NCBI GenBank assembly: GCA_025062375.1
Contig: JANXAG010000007.1
Location: 1 to 64,000 of the forward strand
DNA: 64,000 nt
From: Anaerolineae bacterium
GTDB taxonomy: Bacteria; Chloroflexota; Anaerolineae; SpSt-600
Direction of reading: 5' to 3'
Shown here: piece by piece, positions 29,059 through 38,838 of the stretch
Layout of the letters: every line of letters begins with the position of its first letter
How positions within the stretch are numbered: position 1 is the stretch's first letter
Notes under the pieces: generated by a model
What the model was told of the DNA's origin: nothing
Database searches by the model: none
Seen by the model: the letters and a program-made list of their open reading frames with translations, nothing else
Position numbers and translations under genes: made by a program

Positions 29059-31647
29059 TCAGGGTTCAACAATTTTATGGAAAACCAACTTTTCCCCCTC
29101 CGCATCGACCATTAAACGGTCGCCCTCCATAAAGCGGCCCTCCAGGATGGCCTGAGCCAGGGGGTCCAGAAGGTAACGCTGGATGGCTCTTTTCAGAGGC
29201 CTGGCTCCAAACACGGGGTCGTAGCCCTTTTCGGCCAGGAAACGCCGCGCTCTATCGGTAAGTTCTATGTCCATCTTGCGCTGGGCCAAAAGTTCTTTAA
29301 TCCGGCGCATCTGTATATCCACAATCTGGAAAAGGTGGTCCAGAGTGAGGGCATGGAAGATGATGATTTCATCAATCCGGTTGAGAAATTCCGGCCGGAA
29401 GTGGCGGTCCAGTTCCTTTAGGACTTTATCTCTGGCAGCTTCAGGGCCCAGCTCCTTAATCCAATGGCTCCCTATGTTGGAGGTCATGATCACTACGGTG
29501 TTGCGGAAATCCACAGTGTGACCCTGGCCATCGGTTAGGCGGCCGTCGTCCAGAAGCTGGAGGAGGAGGTTGAAGACCTCCGGATGGGCCTTTTCAATTT
29601 CATCGAAAAGGATGACGCTGTAAGGTCTGCGGCGCACAGCCTCGGTGAGTTGCCCCCCTTCCTCATATCCCACATAGCCCGGAGGAGCGCCGATGAGCCT
29701 GGCAACGGTGTGCTTCTCCTGATACTCGCTCATGTCTATCCGCACCATGGCGTTTTCATCGTCAAAGAGGAACTCCGCCAGGGCGCGGGCGAGCTCAGTT
29801 TTGCCCACCCCAGTAGGCCCCAGGAAAAGGAAGCTACCGATGGGTCTGTTGGGGTCTTTAAGACCAGCGCGGGCGCGCCGGACAGCATTGGCCACTGCTC
29901 GCACCGCTTCTTCCTGACCAACCACTCTCTGATGGAGCCTTTCCTCCATTTTCAAAAGCTTCTCCAGCTCGCCTTCCATGAGCCTGGCCACGGGTATGCC
30001 GGTCCAGCGCGAAACCACTTCAGCGATGTCTTCCTCATCCACTTCCTCCTTGAGGAGGCGCTGGTCTTTCTGGATTTCGGCCAGGCGCTTTTCCCTCTCC
30101 TTGAGGTCCCTTTCCAGCTGGATGAGGTCACCGTAGCGAAGGCGGGCAGCTGTTTCCAGATCGGCCCGGCGTTCGGCCTGTTCAATTTCAAGCTTTACTC
30201 TTTCAATGCGTTCTTTTATTTCCCTTATAGCTTGAATGGCCTCTTTTTCCCGCTGCCACTGGGCGCGGAGAGCCGAAGCTTTTTCCTTCAGGTTGGCCAG
30301 TTCTTCTTCCAGTTTCTCCAGGCGCTTCCGAGAAGCTTCATCTGTCTCTTTGAGGAGAGCCTGGCGCTCAATTTCAAGCTGCATTATCCTACGTTCTACT
30401 TCGTCCAACTCTGCGGGCATGCTGTCAATTTCCATCCGGAGCTTGGCAGCCGCTTCGTCTATAAGGTCAATGGCCTTATCGGGCAGGAAGCGGTCGGTTA
30501 TATAACGGTGAGAGAGGACGGCTGCTGCTACCAGAGCGCTGTCTTTTATTCGGACGCCATGGTGAACTTCGTAGCGCTCCTTCAGGCCCCTGAGGATGGA
30601 AATGGTCTCTTCTACCGAGGGCTCATCTACATACACAGGCTGGAAACGCCGCTCCAGGGCCGCATCTTTCTCAATGTATTTGCGGTATTCATCAAGAGTC
30701 GTGGCACCGATGCAGTGGAGTTCTCCTCTGGCCAGCATGGGTTTCAGGAGGTTAGCAGCATCCATGGGGGCACCTTCGGCCCTGCCAGCTCCTACCACGG
30801 TGTGAATTTCATCAATGAAGAGGATGATGCGCCCGTTGGACTCGGCTATCTCTTTGAGGACAGCTTTCAGGCGCTCTTCAAATTCGCCTCTGTATTTGGC
30901 TCCAGCCAGAAGGGCTCCCATGTCCAGCTGGACCACCCTTTTATCTTTGAGGGTCTCGGGAACATCGCCCCTGGCAATGCGTTGAGCAAGCCCTTCCACA
31001 ATAGCGGTCTTTCCTACCCCTGGATCCCCCACCAGGACAGGGTTATTCTTGGTGCGTCGGGAAAGGATGTGAATTACCCGCCGTATCTCCTCATCCCTGC
31101 CTATGACGGGGTCCAGCTTGCCCTGCCTGGCCAGAGCTGTCAGGTCACGGCCATACTTTTCGAGAGCCTGGTAAGTATCCTCGGGGGTTGGAGTGGTAAC
31201 CCTCTGAGTTCCCCTTATAGTTGCCAGGGCTCTGAGGATTGAATCCTTCGTTATGCCGTAAAGGGCCAAAAGGTCGGCAACCTTGCCAGCGACTTTATCA
31301 GTGAGGGCCAGAAGCAGGTGCTCGGTGGAGATGTATTCATCGCGCATGGCCTGGGCTTCCTTCTGGGCCAGAAGCAGAACCTGATGCAGGGGTTGGGAAA
31401 TTCCAATCTGGGCGGCCGGGCCGTAGATTTTGGGCCTCCGCCTCAGCTCCTCCTCCAGTTTGAAAGCCAGGTCCTCAGGAGATTGCCCTATTTTCCTCAC
31501 AATCTCCGGCACCACGCCCCTCTCCTGCCGGAGAAGAGCGTAGAGAAGATGTTCCGGGTCTACCTGGCTATGGCGATATTCAACAGCCAGATCCTGGGCG
31601 TTGAGTATCGCTTCCTGAGCCTTTTCAGTGAACCTATCCAGCCTCAT
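29059..31647 (-). CDS. clpB: ATP-dependent disaggregase ClpB
   Basis: 862 residues. The N-terminal Clp_N domain comprises two repeats in 1-145. The first AAA+ module has Walker [14 protein letters not shown] near 206, and a long coiled-coil M-domain spans about 400-530. The second AAA+ module has [16 protein letters not shown] near 608 and ends with the ClpB-type C-domain [18 protein letters not shown]. The M-domain distinguishes it from ClpC and ClpA. It is a hexameric chaperone that unfolds aggregates with DnaK. No CIRCE element was seen upstream. The start has GAGGAGGGAAGAGGAG nearby. Confidence 0.95.
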   Translation of the reverse strand: MRLDRFTEKAQEAILNAQDLAVEYRHSQVDPEHLLYALLRQERGVVPEIVRKIGQSPEDLAFKLEEELRRRPKIYGPAAQIGISQPLHQVLLLAQKEAQAMRDEYISTEHLLLALTDKVAGKVADLLALYGITKDSILRALATIRGTQRVTTPTPEDTYQALEKYGRDLTALARQGKLDPVIGRDEEIRRVIHILSRRTKNNPVLVGDPGVGKTAIVEGLAQRIARGDVPETLKDKRVVQLDMGALLAGAKYRGEFEERLKAVLKEIAESNGRIILFIDEIHTVVGAGRAEGAPMDAANLLKPMLARGELHCIGATTLDEYRKYIEKDAALERRFQPVYVDEPSVEETISILRGLKERYEVHHGVRIKDSALVAAAVLSHRYITDRFLPDKAIDLIDEAAAKLRMEIDSMPAELDEVERRIMQLEIERQALLKETDEASRKRLEKLEEELANLKEKASALRAQWQREKEAIQAIREIKERIERVKLEIEQAERRADLETAARLRYGDLIQLERDLKEREKRLAEIQKDQRLLKEEVDEEDIAEVVSRWTGIPVARLMEGELEKLLKMEERLHQRVVGQEEAVRAVANAVRRARAGLKDPNRPIGSFLFLGPTGVGKTELARALAEFLFDDENAMVRIDMSEYQEKHTVARLIGAPPGYVGYEEGGQLTEAVRRRPYSVILFDEIEKAHPEVFNLLLQLLDDGRLTDGQGHTVDFRNTVVIMTSNIGSHWIKELGPEAARDKVLKELDRHFRPEFLNRIDEIIIFHALTLDHLFQIVDIQMRRIKELLAQRKMDIELTDRARRFLAEKGYDPVFGARPLKRAIQRYLLDPLAQAILEGRFMEGDRLMVDAEGEKLVFHKIVEP

Positions 31648-31735
31648 TCTCCTCTTCCCTCCTCACTCAAACATTCCGCTCTTTACTGTTAATAGCTGTC
31701 AATTAGAGAGGCAATAGAGAAACGTTAGAAGGCCA

Positions 31736-31855
31736 TTAGAATACAACTTTCCCGGTCACCACTAGGAAAAGGCAACCAAGGATTAGAACGTTGAGGAACA
31801 AAAGCACCGATAGGACTAAAAGCTTGCCTGGACTGATACCACGGATAAAATCCAC
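31736..31855 (-). CDS. candidate 39-residue single-pass membrane protein
   Basis: GTG at 31855, TAA at 31736. The peptide begins MDFIRGISPGK, then has an uninterrupted hydrophobic helix of about 22 residues (LLVLSVLLFLNVLILGCLF), and ends TGKVVF. GGGAGGGG lies five bases before the GTG. Two positive residues before the helix predict N-in topology. It lies between the macroglobulin-like gene and clpB on the same strand. No family is known to me. It could also be chance, since it is short. Confidence 0.45.
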   Translation of the reverse strand: MDFIRGISPGKLLVLSVLLFLNVLILGCLFLVVTGKVVF

Positions 31856-31880
31856 AGGAACCCCTCCCTTCTATAACCAA

Positions 31881-31911
31881 GAGGGACGGGGCTTGAGGCG
31901 CCCCATCCCTC
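31881..31911 (-). terminator. hairpin after the macroglobulin-like gene
   Basis: GAGGGATGGGGC pairs with GCCCCGTCCCTC across a seven-base loop, with one G-U pair. The T-rich tail is on the plus side (TATTTTTAT), so it may act on transcripts from either strand. Confidence 0.6.
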
Positions 31912-31916
31912 TATTT

Positions 31917-34900
31917 TTATCTAATCGTGAAAATCGTACCACCGGTCCGGCCGAAGACGTGAGGGAAATACATCTCGTAAGCCACCGCCGGGAGGACCTT
32001 GAACTCACCGGGCAGTCCGGCTTTTATAAGGTAAGAGTATTCGTAGGTGCCAGGGCCGAGGTAAGTGGCAAACAGCACCAGCTTCTCATCCCGCCTATCA
32101 GCGTGGGTTGGATACCACCACCATATAGGTTCGGAATTCCCTTCTCGCCTGAGTGCTCCCTCTGTCTGGTAGAGGATTGAAACTGTCTTGAGGCTTGTGT
32201 CCACTATTTCAACACCAGCAGGGATTGGGTCTTCCACCACAAGGTGAGTCAAATACCGGGGAGCCACGATGGTCAGGTTAACCTTGATGAGTTGCCCGAC
32301 CTCAGCCCTGGTGATGGAAGGGCAAATTTCTTTCTGGCAAGAGGGGTCGGTATAGCGGCGCTGGATCACAATGCCGCGGTTGAGTTCCTCCACCTTCTCA
32401 ACCGGGACGAAATAACGCAGGAAAGCAGAGTAGTAAAGGCGTCCGGTGCCTTTCTCCTGCCCCTGAGGGGGTGATCGCCTCAAAGTCAGATTATTGAAGC
32501 CTTCGGCCCTGAGCTGGGCGGCCGGTATTTCCTTCTCAAAGACTTGCCGGATTTTCTCCGGGGAAACCTCGCCCGAAGCTATCTCTTGCCCATTGAGGCG
32601 CAGGAGGTAACGATAAGAAGCTTTAAGTTCTCCTGTGGCTTTCATATAGTCGGTAAGGCCCATGATGGCCCAGGCGGTCTCATAAGTGGAGGCCCATCGG
32701 TCCTCCTTGCGGGCAGCCATAAGCCAGCGGACCACATTGGGAAGCAATGGGTGAGCAGGCTTTATCCGAGAGAAAGCTGAAAGGACTATAGAGGTAGATC
32801 GGGTATCAGTGTTCATAGCCCAGTAAGGATTCTCAACTTCTTCCCAGTGAGCACCGGTCGCATCCATGATAGCCTGCCCAAGGATTTCATCAAGCAAAGT
32901 ATCAATAGGTAGGGTTTCTGCTGGGGACAGGATGTGGAGAGCCATCGCCAGGAAAGCTTTCCCGTAATGGCCTAACCCCACGTTCTTCCTTTCCCGATAT
33001 AGAGCCATACAGCGGCTCACGTCCCCCTCGCCATAACGGGCTAATACGTAAAGGGCAAAGGCCTGGATATCGGCTCTGGCAGACTCATGCTCGTTAGCAA
33101 CGTAGAGGTTCTCCTTGATGAAAAGAGCTGCCCTCTTCATCACTTTCTGATCCACGACGAAGCCAGCATCCCTGGCCTCTACAAGGCCTAAAAGGACGTA
33201 AGAGGTTAGGTTCAGACTGCTACTATCGAATCCCCACCATCCCCAACCGCCATCGTAATTCTGGCGCGCATAGATCCTCTGAAGCCCCACTCCCACCATC
33301 TGGGCAAGCTTAGCCTTGAGCTCTTCATCCTCTATGCCGAGTTCTTTGAGAGCTCTGTAGGTGAAGACGTTGGGCAGGAATTTGGAGACTATTTGCTCTA
33401 TACATTCGTAGGGGAAATGCTCAAGATAAGTAAGGCCTCCCTGTATGGCTGCTGCCAGGGAAGGTTCAAGCTTAACCACAAGCTTGCTCAAGGCTGTATC
33501 CATGACTTGAGGAAGACGGATGAGCTCAATCCTTTCTCCGTCCTCTTCCAGAACGCCGGCGGTGGAAACCACTTCGGGGGTGGAGTAATGGTGAACGGGG
33601 AGAGTCATCTCCACTGCGTCGGAGAACTGGCCTCCGGAAGCCCGCATGGTGACCACAGCCTTTCCCACTCCGGGAACTTTAACCTTCCACCGGATCAGAG
33701 CTTTGTCATAGGGCGGGATGGACACAGTGGAGGAAGAATTACCCTGAACCTCCAGGCCTGTGGCCTCCAAGGATACCTTAACCTCCAGGGATTGAGAGGT
33801 GTTGTTGTGGACCGTGGCCCCGATTTCGGCCTGGTCTCCTGTGGTAAAGAAACGAGGAAGAAGAGGCCTGATGAGGAGATCCTTGGAAACGACTATGTCT
33901 TTCTGGCTTTCTCCCATGAGCTCGCTGGTGGTTACTCCTTTAGCATCCATCCGCCAAGTGGTAAGGTTATCGGGAAGCTTGACCTTGATGCGGGCATAAC
34001 CGTTGGAGTCAGTCTGGAGGGAAGCGACCCAATAAGCGGTATCAAGAAACTCGCGGCGGATGAGGGCGAACTCCCCAGGCCCGCCTCCCCCACCTTTGCC
34101 CCTGGGAGGCAAGAGGCGTTCAGCAGCAACGGCAAGGCTCGCGCTTGTATGCACCCCCACAGGCCTCTCCTGCCAGAAACTCTGGATCAAAGAAGGCGGT
34201 TTCGCTGCCAAAGCTAAGACCGCTTTGTCCACTAAAGCCAGGGAAAGCTCAGTTTCAACGCCCCTACCCCGGGGATCGGTTACCCTCACCTCGAAGTTCA
34301 CCACCTCCCCAGGCCCCGCCTTCTCGCGGTCGGGTGTTATCTGGACCTTGAGAAGCTTGCTTTCGGGCGAGACCGAAAGGTTAAGGTAACCGGTGCGGTA
34401 AAGTTCAAGGCTTTCATCTCCGGCTTCGCCTCGCAACAGGAGCACCGAAACATAAACGTTGGGAGCGTGTTTTTCGCTCAGAGGAATATCAACAGTGAAA
34501 CCACCTGGGGTCACGGTGAGAACTCTGTGCTCCATTATCCTTCCTCTTTCCAGCGTGAGGAGAGCATTTACTGGTTTTGGATAAGGAGAAGGGATGAGAA
34601 TACGGGCGGTATCGCCAGGCCGATATTCCTTTTTATCTGGAATAAGGTCTATCTTCAGCTCCTGCGTCCGTGGCCAGCTTACGTATTCACGAGAGCTTAC
34701 CCATAGGTAGGTGGCAGAGCGGATCTCATTCCCCAGACGGTCTCTTACGTAAGCAGTGATTTTGTAAGTTCCACCTTCATCCGGGATAAACTCCACCACT
34801 CCTTGGCCCCTCTCGTTCAGTTTAACCGTGGTGGTGAGCACCGGAGTGTCTTCAACTTTGGTGACCCAGCGGAAGGTTCCGTCCTCCTGTTCTTCCTGAA

Positions 34901-37736
34901 CGCTGTACCAGCGATGTTTGGAGACTACCACATTTACAGAGGCAGGCAGGCCATCCCTTTCAGGCGTTTTCACCGTTACAATGTCCACCTGCTGCTTCTT
35001 CCCAGCTTCTCCAACCCAGGAGCGTGGGGAAAGGCCAATGTAAAACTCGCCCCTGTGAACGGTTACGAAGGCTTGAGAAGCCACTTCTCTGCCGTCCACA
35101 TCCACCACCCTTACATCAATGGTGAAGAACTGAGAGAGCTTTTTGGTAGATATATCGGCCGGGATGGTGAAGGAAAACAGCCCCTGCGCATCGGTCTTCC
35201 CCTCGCCCGAGGCTATGTTTTCCCCATAGGGGCCATACCTTTCCTCTCCCCACTCGTAATCGGTGAAACTGTAATAGGGGTAATCGGGGTGATAGAAGTA
35301 ATAGTCCTGGCTCATAACAGACCAGTAGACCCGGGCTTCCTTGACCGGCTGACCGAAGTAGTAAATGGCTGAGATAGTGACAGTGATGTTTTCGCCGTGT
35401 ATGTAGTTTTCCTTGTCGGTCTTGAGGGAAACCTCAAACTCAGGCTTGCGGTACTCAGCAACCTGGAAGAAGCTCTCGGTCACTTCCCCCCCGATGGAAG
35501 CCTCAATCCGGTATTGGCCCAGGGAGGCTTCATCCCCGAGAGTGAGATCGCCGCTTATAGTGCCGTAAGGGCTCAGAACCTTTTCCTCTTCCTGGATAAG
35601 CTTCCCTTCAGCATCGTAAATCCTCACAAAGACCTTTTCTACGGGAGGCGGAAGCTCGTAGGCAGCATCGTTATCCAACCTGAACACTCCTTTGTAATGC
35701 ACCACTTGACCTGGCCTGTAAATCGGGCGATCGGTATAAAGGAAGGCAGCGTATCGCTTCGGTTCCAGGGAGACACTTAAACCGAACTCCCACGGGTTGA
35801 GGCCCGCATTCCACTCATTGGAAACTACCCCGAAAATCCCCTCGCCATAGGCGAAAGCGACGATATTACTCCAGGGATCAAACAACTTTTCAGCAAACTC
35901 TATCGTGGCGACCCCATCCTGGCCAGTGATTCCTTCACCGAGGAAAGCCTCGGGTGTCCTGAGTTTAACCTTGACTGAAGGTAGAGGCTTGGCCGTTTTA
36001 TAGTCCGTAACCCATACTAAGGCACCGGATGAGGAATATTTGAGCACAAGACCGGCATTGATCAGAGCGAAATACTGCTTGGGGACGTATCCATATTCCG
36101 CTGTTTCGGGGGTCTGGACCCTGAGCAGGTAAAGGCCAGGGGGAAGAGGGGAACCATCTTTTGCCCTGAGAGGAACAGTTATTCCTTCAGTCTTATTGAG
36201 GGGAGGCGAAACCCGCTGAGACCAGAAATTGATGAGAGAAGCCCGCTTCAGTGAGAAAAACTGGCTTTCAGACCCCTCTTCACCCACCCGATAGCGGTTT
36301 ACAAACATTTCCTCGTCCAATTGATAAAGGTAGAAATCAAGGCGAGAAACATTCACGTAGAAAACCCTGGCGTAAAGCTCTTTAGCCTCAGTGGCATCGT
36401 AGATGATATCGCCAGCTGTGGCAAAATAGACAGCCGGGTCGAGGGCTCTCGTAGTGAAAGTGAAAACGTAATCTTCCTCTATAGCACTGCCATATAGGTC
36501 CGTTACGCCCTTCTTGATGGTAACAGTGTAGAGGGTTGACGGCTCCAGGCTAACACTTAAGTAGAAAGCATTGTCAAATTCGTTCCACCAGGTATAGACA
36601 TCGGTAATGGTAGGGGTTATGACATACCTTCCAGCCAGGGTTTTAGGGTCTATAGGCGCATTAAAGTAGATAGTGATGCCCCAGAGATCAGCATCCTTCG
36701 CTCCATCGTGCGGACGGGTATAGGAAATAGCGGGATAGGGGACGGTCTCAAAGGACCACTGGAATGGGGATAAAAGGGTTCCCCCTAAGGCTGAGGCAGC
36801 CTCTTTCTCAATCTGGACCTGGTATTTTGTTCCGTATGCCAGTTTGCGGGCTGGGGTAAAGATGAGGGTATAATCATCTTCCCAGCGGAAAGAACCTGAC
36901 ACCTTCTGCCCCTTTTCCACATCTATCAGCGAAAAATTCTCCTCCACCGATGAGCGCAGGGCCGGAGCGTTAAAGGTTACCGTTATTGGCGCCGTTAGAG
37001 GAACATTGTGACCTGTGGGGCCTGAACTTTTGACATAGAAAGGCTCCGTGGTGAAACTCCAGGAGTAATCTTTTTCCAGGGCATTGCCTGAAGTATCCTT
37101 GAGACCAGCTTTCACTGTAACAGTATAAGAAGTTCCTGGAGCGAAAACTGGATCTGGCTTGAAAATAAATACTGAGGTATTGAGCCAGTAACCTCTTCCT
37201 TTCACTGGGGGCTGGATTTCCAGGGGCTGAGGGAGGTCCTTTTGCTCCTCTATGGCGCTGAGGGGGACTATGGGCCGGTTGAAGACCAGGGAAATAGAGC
37301 GGTTAACCTCCACATCTATGGAATCGGGAGCGGGCTGAACGGCTGAGACCTCAAGGTAACCGACCGATAGAAAAGAAAACTCCAGAGGCCGGTAAAGGGG
37401 TAAACCGGCAGTGTTTCTGGCTTCCACCCCGACCTTAACCTTGTAGGTGGTATCCCTGGCCCATCCCTCTTCAGGACGGAAAATCAGGGTATTCTTGCTC
37501 CAGGATATGTTGCCTTTGACCTGTGGGGTTATAGAAAAAGCTTTTTCCACCGAACTTCTGTCCATCGGCTGGTTAAAGGTTATGGTGATAGGTGTATCCA
37601 CTTTTACCTCTTCCCCTTCGGCTGGGGAGAAAGAGAGGACGGCGGGTGGCTCTGGTGGGGCCTTTGGGGCACACGCCCCGCTTATGGCCAGAGAGAGTAG
37701 GGTTAATAAAGAAAAAAACCTGAAAATTTTGAGCAT
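31917..37736 (-). CDS. alpha-2-macroglobulin-family lipoprotein with thioester motif
   Basis: 1939 residues from the ATG at 37736, where the protein opens with a lipoprotein signal (LAISGAC). Residues about 40-450 carry four Big_5-type Ig-like repeats (for example TPITITFNQPMDRSSVE and SISLVFNRPIVPLS). Macroglobulin domains follow, including YTDRPIYRPGQVVHYKGVFR near 685, then the A2M region (PDNLTTWRMDAKG). The thioester domain has YECIEQ, with Cys1445 and Gln1448, so the covalent trap is intact. Bacterial homologues are envelope protease traps, usually next to a pbpC gene; none is present here. E. coli YfhM is about 1650 residues, so the Big_5 repeats account for the extra length. Confidence 0.88.
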   Translation of the reverse strand: MLKIFRFFSLLTLLSLAISGACAPKAPPEPPAVLSFSPAEGEEVKVDTPITITFNQPMDRSSVEKAFSITPQVKGNISWSKNTLIFRPEEGWARDTTYKVKVGVEARNTAGLPLYRPLEFSFLSVGYLEVSAVQPAPDSIDVEVNRSISLVFNRPIVPLSAIEEQKDLPQPLEIQPPVKGRGYWLNTSVFIFKPDPVFAPGTSYTVTVKAGLKDTSGNALEKDYSWSFTTEPFYVKSSGPTGHNVPLTAPITVTFNAPALRSSVEENFSLIDVEKGQKVSGSFRWEDDYTLIFTPARKLAYGTKYQVQIEKEAASALGGTLLSPFQWSFETVPYPAISYTRPHDGAKDADLWGITIYFNAPIDPKTLAGRYVITPTITDVYTWWNEFDNAFYLSVSLEPSTLYTVTIKKGVTDLYGSAIEEDYVFTFTTRALDPAVYFATAGDIIYDATEAKELYARVFYVNVSRLDFYLYQLDEEMFVNRYRVGEEGSESQFFSLKRASLINFWSQRVSPPLNKTEGITVPLRAKDGSPLPPGLYLLRVQTPETAEYGYVPKQYFALINAGLVLKYSSSGALVWVTDYKTAKPLPSVKVKLRTPEAFLGEGITGQDGVATIEFAEKLFDPWSNIVAFAYGEGIFGVVSNEWNAGLNPWEFGLSVSLEPKRYAAFLYTDRPIYRPGQVVHYKGVFRLDNDAAYELPPPVEKVFVRIYDAEGKLIQEEEKVLSPYGTISGDLTLGDEASLGQYRIEASIGGEVTESFFQVAEYRKPEFEVSLKTDKENYIHGENITVTISAIYYFGQPVKEARVYWSVMSQDYYFYHPDYPYYSFTDYEWGEERYGPYGENIASGEGKTDAQGLFSFTIPADISTKKLSQFFTIDVRVVDVDGREVASQAFVTVHRGEFYIGLSPRSWVGEAGKKQQVDIVTVKTPERDGLPASVNVVVSKHRWYSVQEEQEDGTFRWVTKVEDTPVLTTTVKLNERGQGVVEFIPDEGGTYKITAYVRDRLGNEIRSATYLWVSSREYVSWPRTQELKIDLIPDKKEYRPGDTARILIPSPYPKPVNALLTLERGRIMEHRVLTVTPGGFTVDIPLSEKHAPNVYVSVLLLRGEAGDESLELYRTGYLNLSVSPESKLLKVQITPDREKAGPGEVVNFEVRVTDPRGRGVETELSLALVDKAVLALAAKPPSLIQSFWQERPVGVHTSASLAVAAERLLPPRGKGGGGGPGEFALIRREFLDTAYWVASLQTDSNGYARIKVKLPDNLTTWRMDAKGVTTSELMGESQKDIVVSKDLLIRPLLPRFFTTGDQAEIGATVHNNTSQSLEVKVSLEATGLEVQGNSSSTVSIPPYDKALIRWKVKVPGVGKAVVTMRASGGQFSDAVEMTLPVHHYSTPEVVSTAGVLEEDGERIELIRLPQVMDTALSKLVVKLEPSLAAAIQGGLTYLEHFPYECIEQIVSKFLPNVFTYRALKELGIEDEELKAKLAQMVGVGLQRIYARQNYDGGWGWWGFDSSSLNLTSYVLLGLVEARDAGFVVDQKVMKRAALFIKENLYVANEHESARADIQAFALYVLARYGEGDVSRCMALYRERKNVGLGHYGKAFLAMALHILSPAETLPIDTLLDEILGQAIMDATGAHWEEVENPYWAMNTDTRSTSIVLSAFSRIKPAHPLLPNVVRWLMAARKEDRWASTYETAWAIMGLTDYMKATGELKASYRYLLRLNGQEIASGEVSPEKIRQVFEKEIPAAQLRAEGFNNLTLRRSPPQGQEKGTGRLYYSAFLRYFVPVEKVEELNRGIVIQRRYTDPSCQKEICPSITRAEVGQLIKVNLTIVAPRYLTHLVVEDPIPAGVEIVDTSLKTVSILYQTEGALRREGNSEPIWWWYPTHADRRDEKLVLFATYLGPGTYEYSYLIKAGLPGEFKVLPAVAYEMYFPHVFGRTGGTIFTIR

Positions 37737-37799
37737 GACAGCGACCCCTTTTTGAATTTTAAACCATAACATTGACGCAACAACTCGACTCCGAGTTCC

Positions 37800-37828
37800 A
37801 TGATATCACTTTCTGCAATTTTTAGCAA
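37800..37828 (-). promoter_or_regulatory. promoter of the macroglobulin-like gene
   Basis: On the minus strand TTGCTA (37828-37823), 17 bases, TATCAT (37805-37800), about 64 bases before the start. Confidence 0.45.
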
Positions 37829-37864
37829 ACCTCAACAAAAAGGGAACGAGCAGCCGCCTCCTGC

Positions 37865-37986
37865 ATCCTGCCCACGAGTGGGACCCAGAACCCCGGCAAA
37901 CCTTATGCCCACGAGGGTGGGAAAAATCGGGGGGGTGGAGGGGGGCGAAAGCCCCCATCCTGGGGGACTTTGGGGGTGCCCCCACA
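37865..37986. repeat. GC-rich palindromic cluster (REP-like)
   Basis: Several adjacent inverted repeats: CCCAC-GA-GTGGG near 37871-37882, CCCAC-GAG-GGTGGG near 37908-37921, GGGGGC-GAAA-GCCCCC (37941-37956), CCCCC-ATCCT-GGGGG (37952-37966) and GGGGG-TG-CCCCC (37972-37983). The last three overlap and are mutually exclusive. It begins ten bases after the end of the nfo gene and may also end that seven-gene operon. Confidence 0.6.
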
Positions 37987-37995
37987 TTCTTTCCT

Positions 37996-38838
37996 TCAAA
38001 CCTGGCGAAGACTTTCCCACGTCCTCTGCAAAAGAAGCGCATCCTCCTCAAGGTTCGGACTTTCGCAGATAACAAGGCCTTTAACCCCGTAGTCTATAAG
38101 GGCTTGGAGCAACTCCTCATACCGGAAATCCGATTCTTTAAGGTTGAGATGCTCCTTCTCCCCCTTGGGGCCATAGTCAATCCCCGAAATATGGATATGC
38201 ATATCCGCTAAAGCTTCTGGGCCAAGTTCATCCCTTATGAATTTGAGGACCGAGGCAAATTCCCTGTGGGAATTGAGTTTACCACCTGAGCGGGCATGGA
38301 GATGAGCGAAATCAATGCAGGGAGCTAACCCAGATATTTCTTTGCTAAGGGATATAATTTCCTCTAAAGAGCCAAACTGAGAAGGTTTCCCCGTAGTCTC
38401 AGGCCGAAGCACCACTTCAACCCCTTCCGAATTCAAAATTTCCCTCACCTCCAAAATCTGCTCCCGGACCTTTTTCATCACCTCGCGGGGGCTATCGTTA
38501 TGATAAAAAGCAGGATGAAAGACAACGTTGCGGGCACCACATAGCCATCCAACCCTGGCAGCAGCTAAAAGCCTCTTCTTGCTGGCTTCAAGTTTTTCCC
38601 TCTCAGGAGAGTTAAGATTAATGTAGTAGGGGGCATGAACGCTCAGAATAACCCCGAGAGAGGAAGCAGTGGCTCTCACCAGCCTGGCTGCCTCTTCCCC
38701 CATACTCACCCGCTGGACAAATTCCAGCTCCATACATCCAAGTCCGAGCTCCTTTATCCTCTTCACACCTTTCTCGCTGGAAGGAGGTTTGGGAGTACTC
38801 AGAGGAACTCCGGCTGTCCCAAACAGCAATTCGGTCAT
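37996..38838 (-). CDS. nfo: endonuclease IV-type apurinic/apyrimidinic endonuclease
   Basis: 280 residues from the ATG at 38838, preceded by GGAGG and overlapping the ybeY stop as ATGA. TIM-barrel of the AP endonuclease 2 family. Residues at the three-zinc positions are present: HAPYYINL, FHPAFY, PETTGK, CIDFAHLHARSGG, DMHIHISG, GEKEH and CESPNLE. It should cut DNA 5' to abasic sites in base-excision repair. Some xylose-isomerase-like barrels share this fold, but the full metal set favours endonuclease IV. Last gene of the pncA operon. Confidence 0.82.
   Translation of the reverse strand: MTELLFGTAGVPLSTPKPPSSEKGVKRIKELGLGCMELEFVQRVSMGEEAARLVRATASSLGVILSVHAPYYINLNSPEREKLEASKKRLLAAARVGWLCGARNVVFHPAFYHNDSPREVMKKVREQILEVREILNSEGVEVVLRPETTGKPSQFGSLEEIISLSKEISGLAPCIDFAHLHARSGGKLNSHREFASVLKFIRDELGPEALADMHIHISGIDYGPKGEKEHLNLKESDFRYEELLQALIDYGVKGLVICESPNLEEDALLLQRTWESLRQV

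Noticed and set aside
29584-31242. Very long plus frame (552 codons) antisense to clpB
   Set aside because: The clpB protein is complete and highly conserved; the antisense peptide has no recognisable feature. Long antisense frames are a composition effect.
31648-31735. CIRCE/HrcA operator or consensus promoter before clpB
   Set aside because: No TTAGCACTC/GAGTGCTAA pair is present, and the best hexamer pair lacks a convincing -10.
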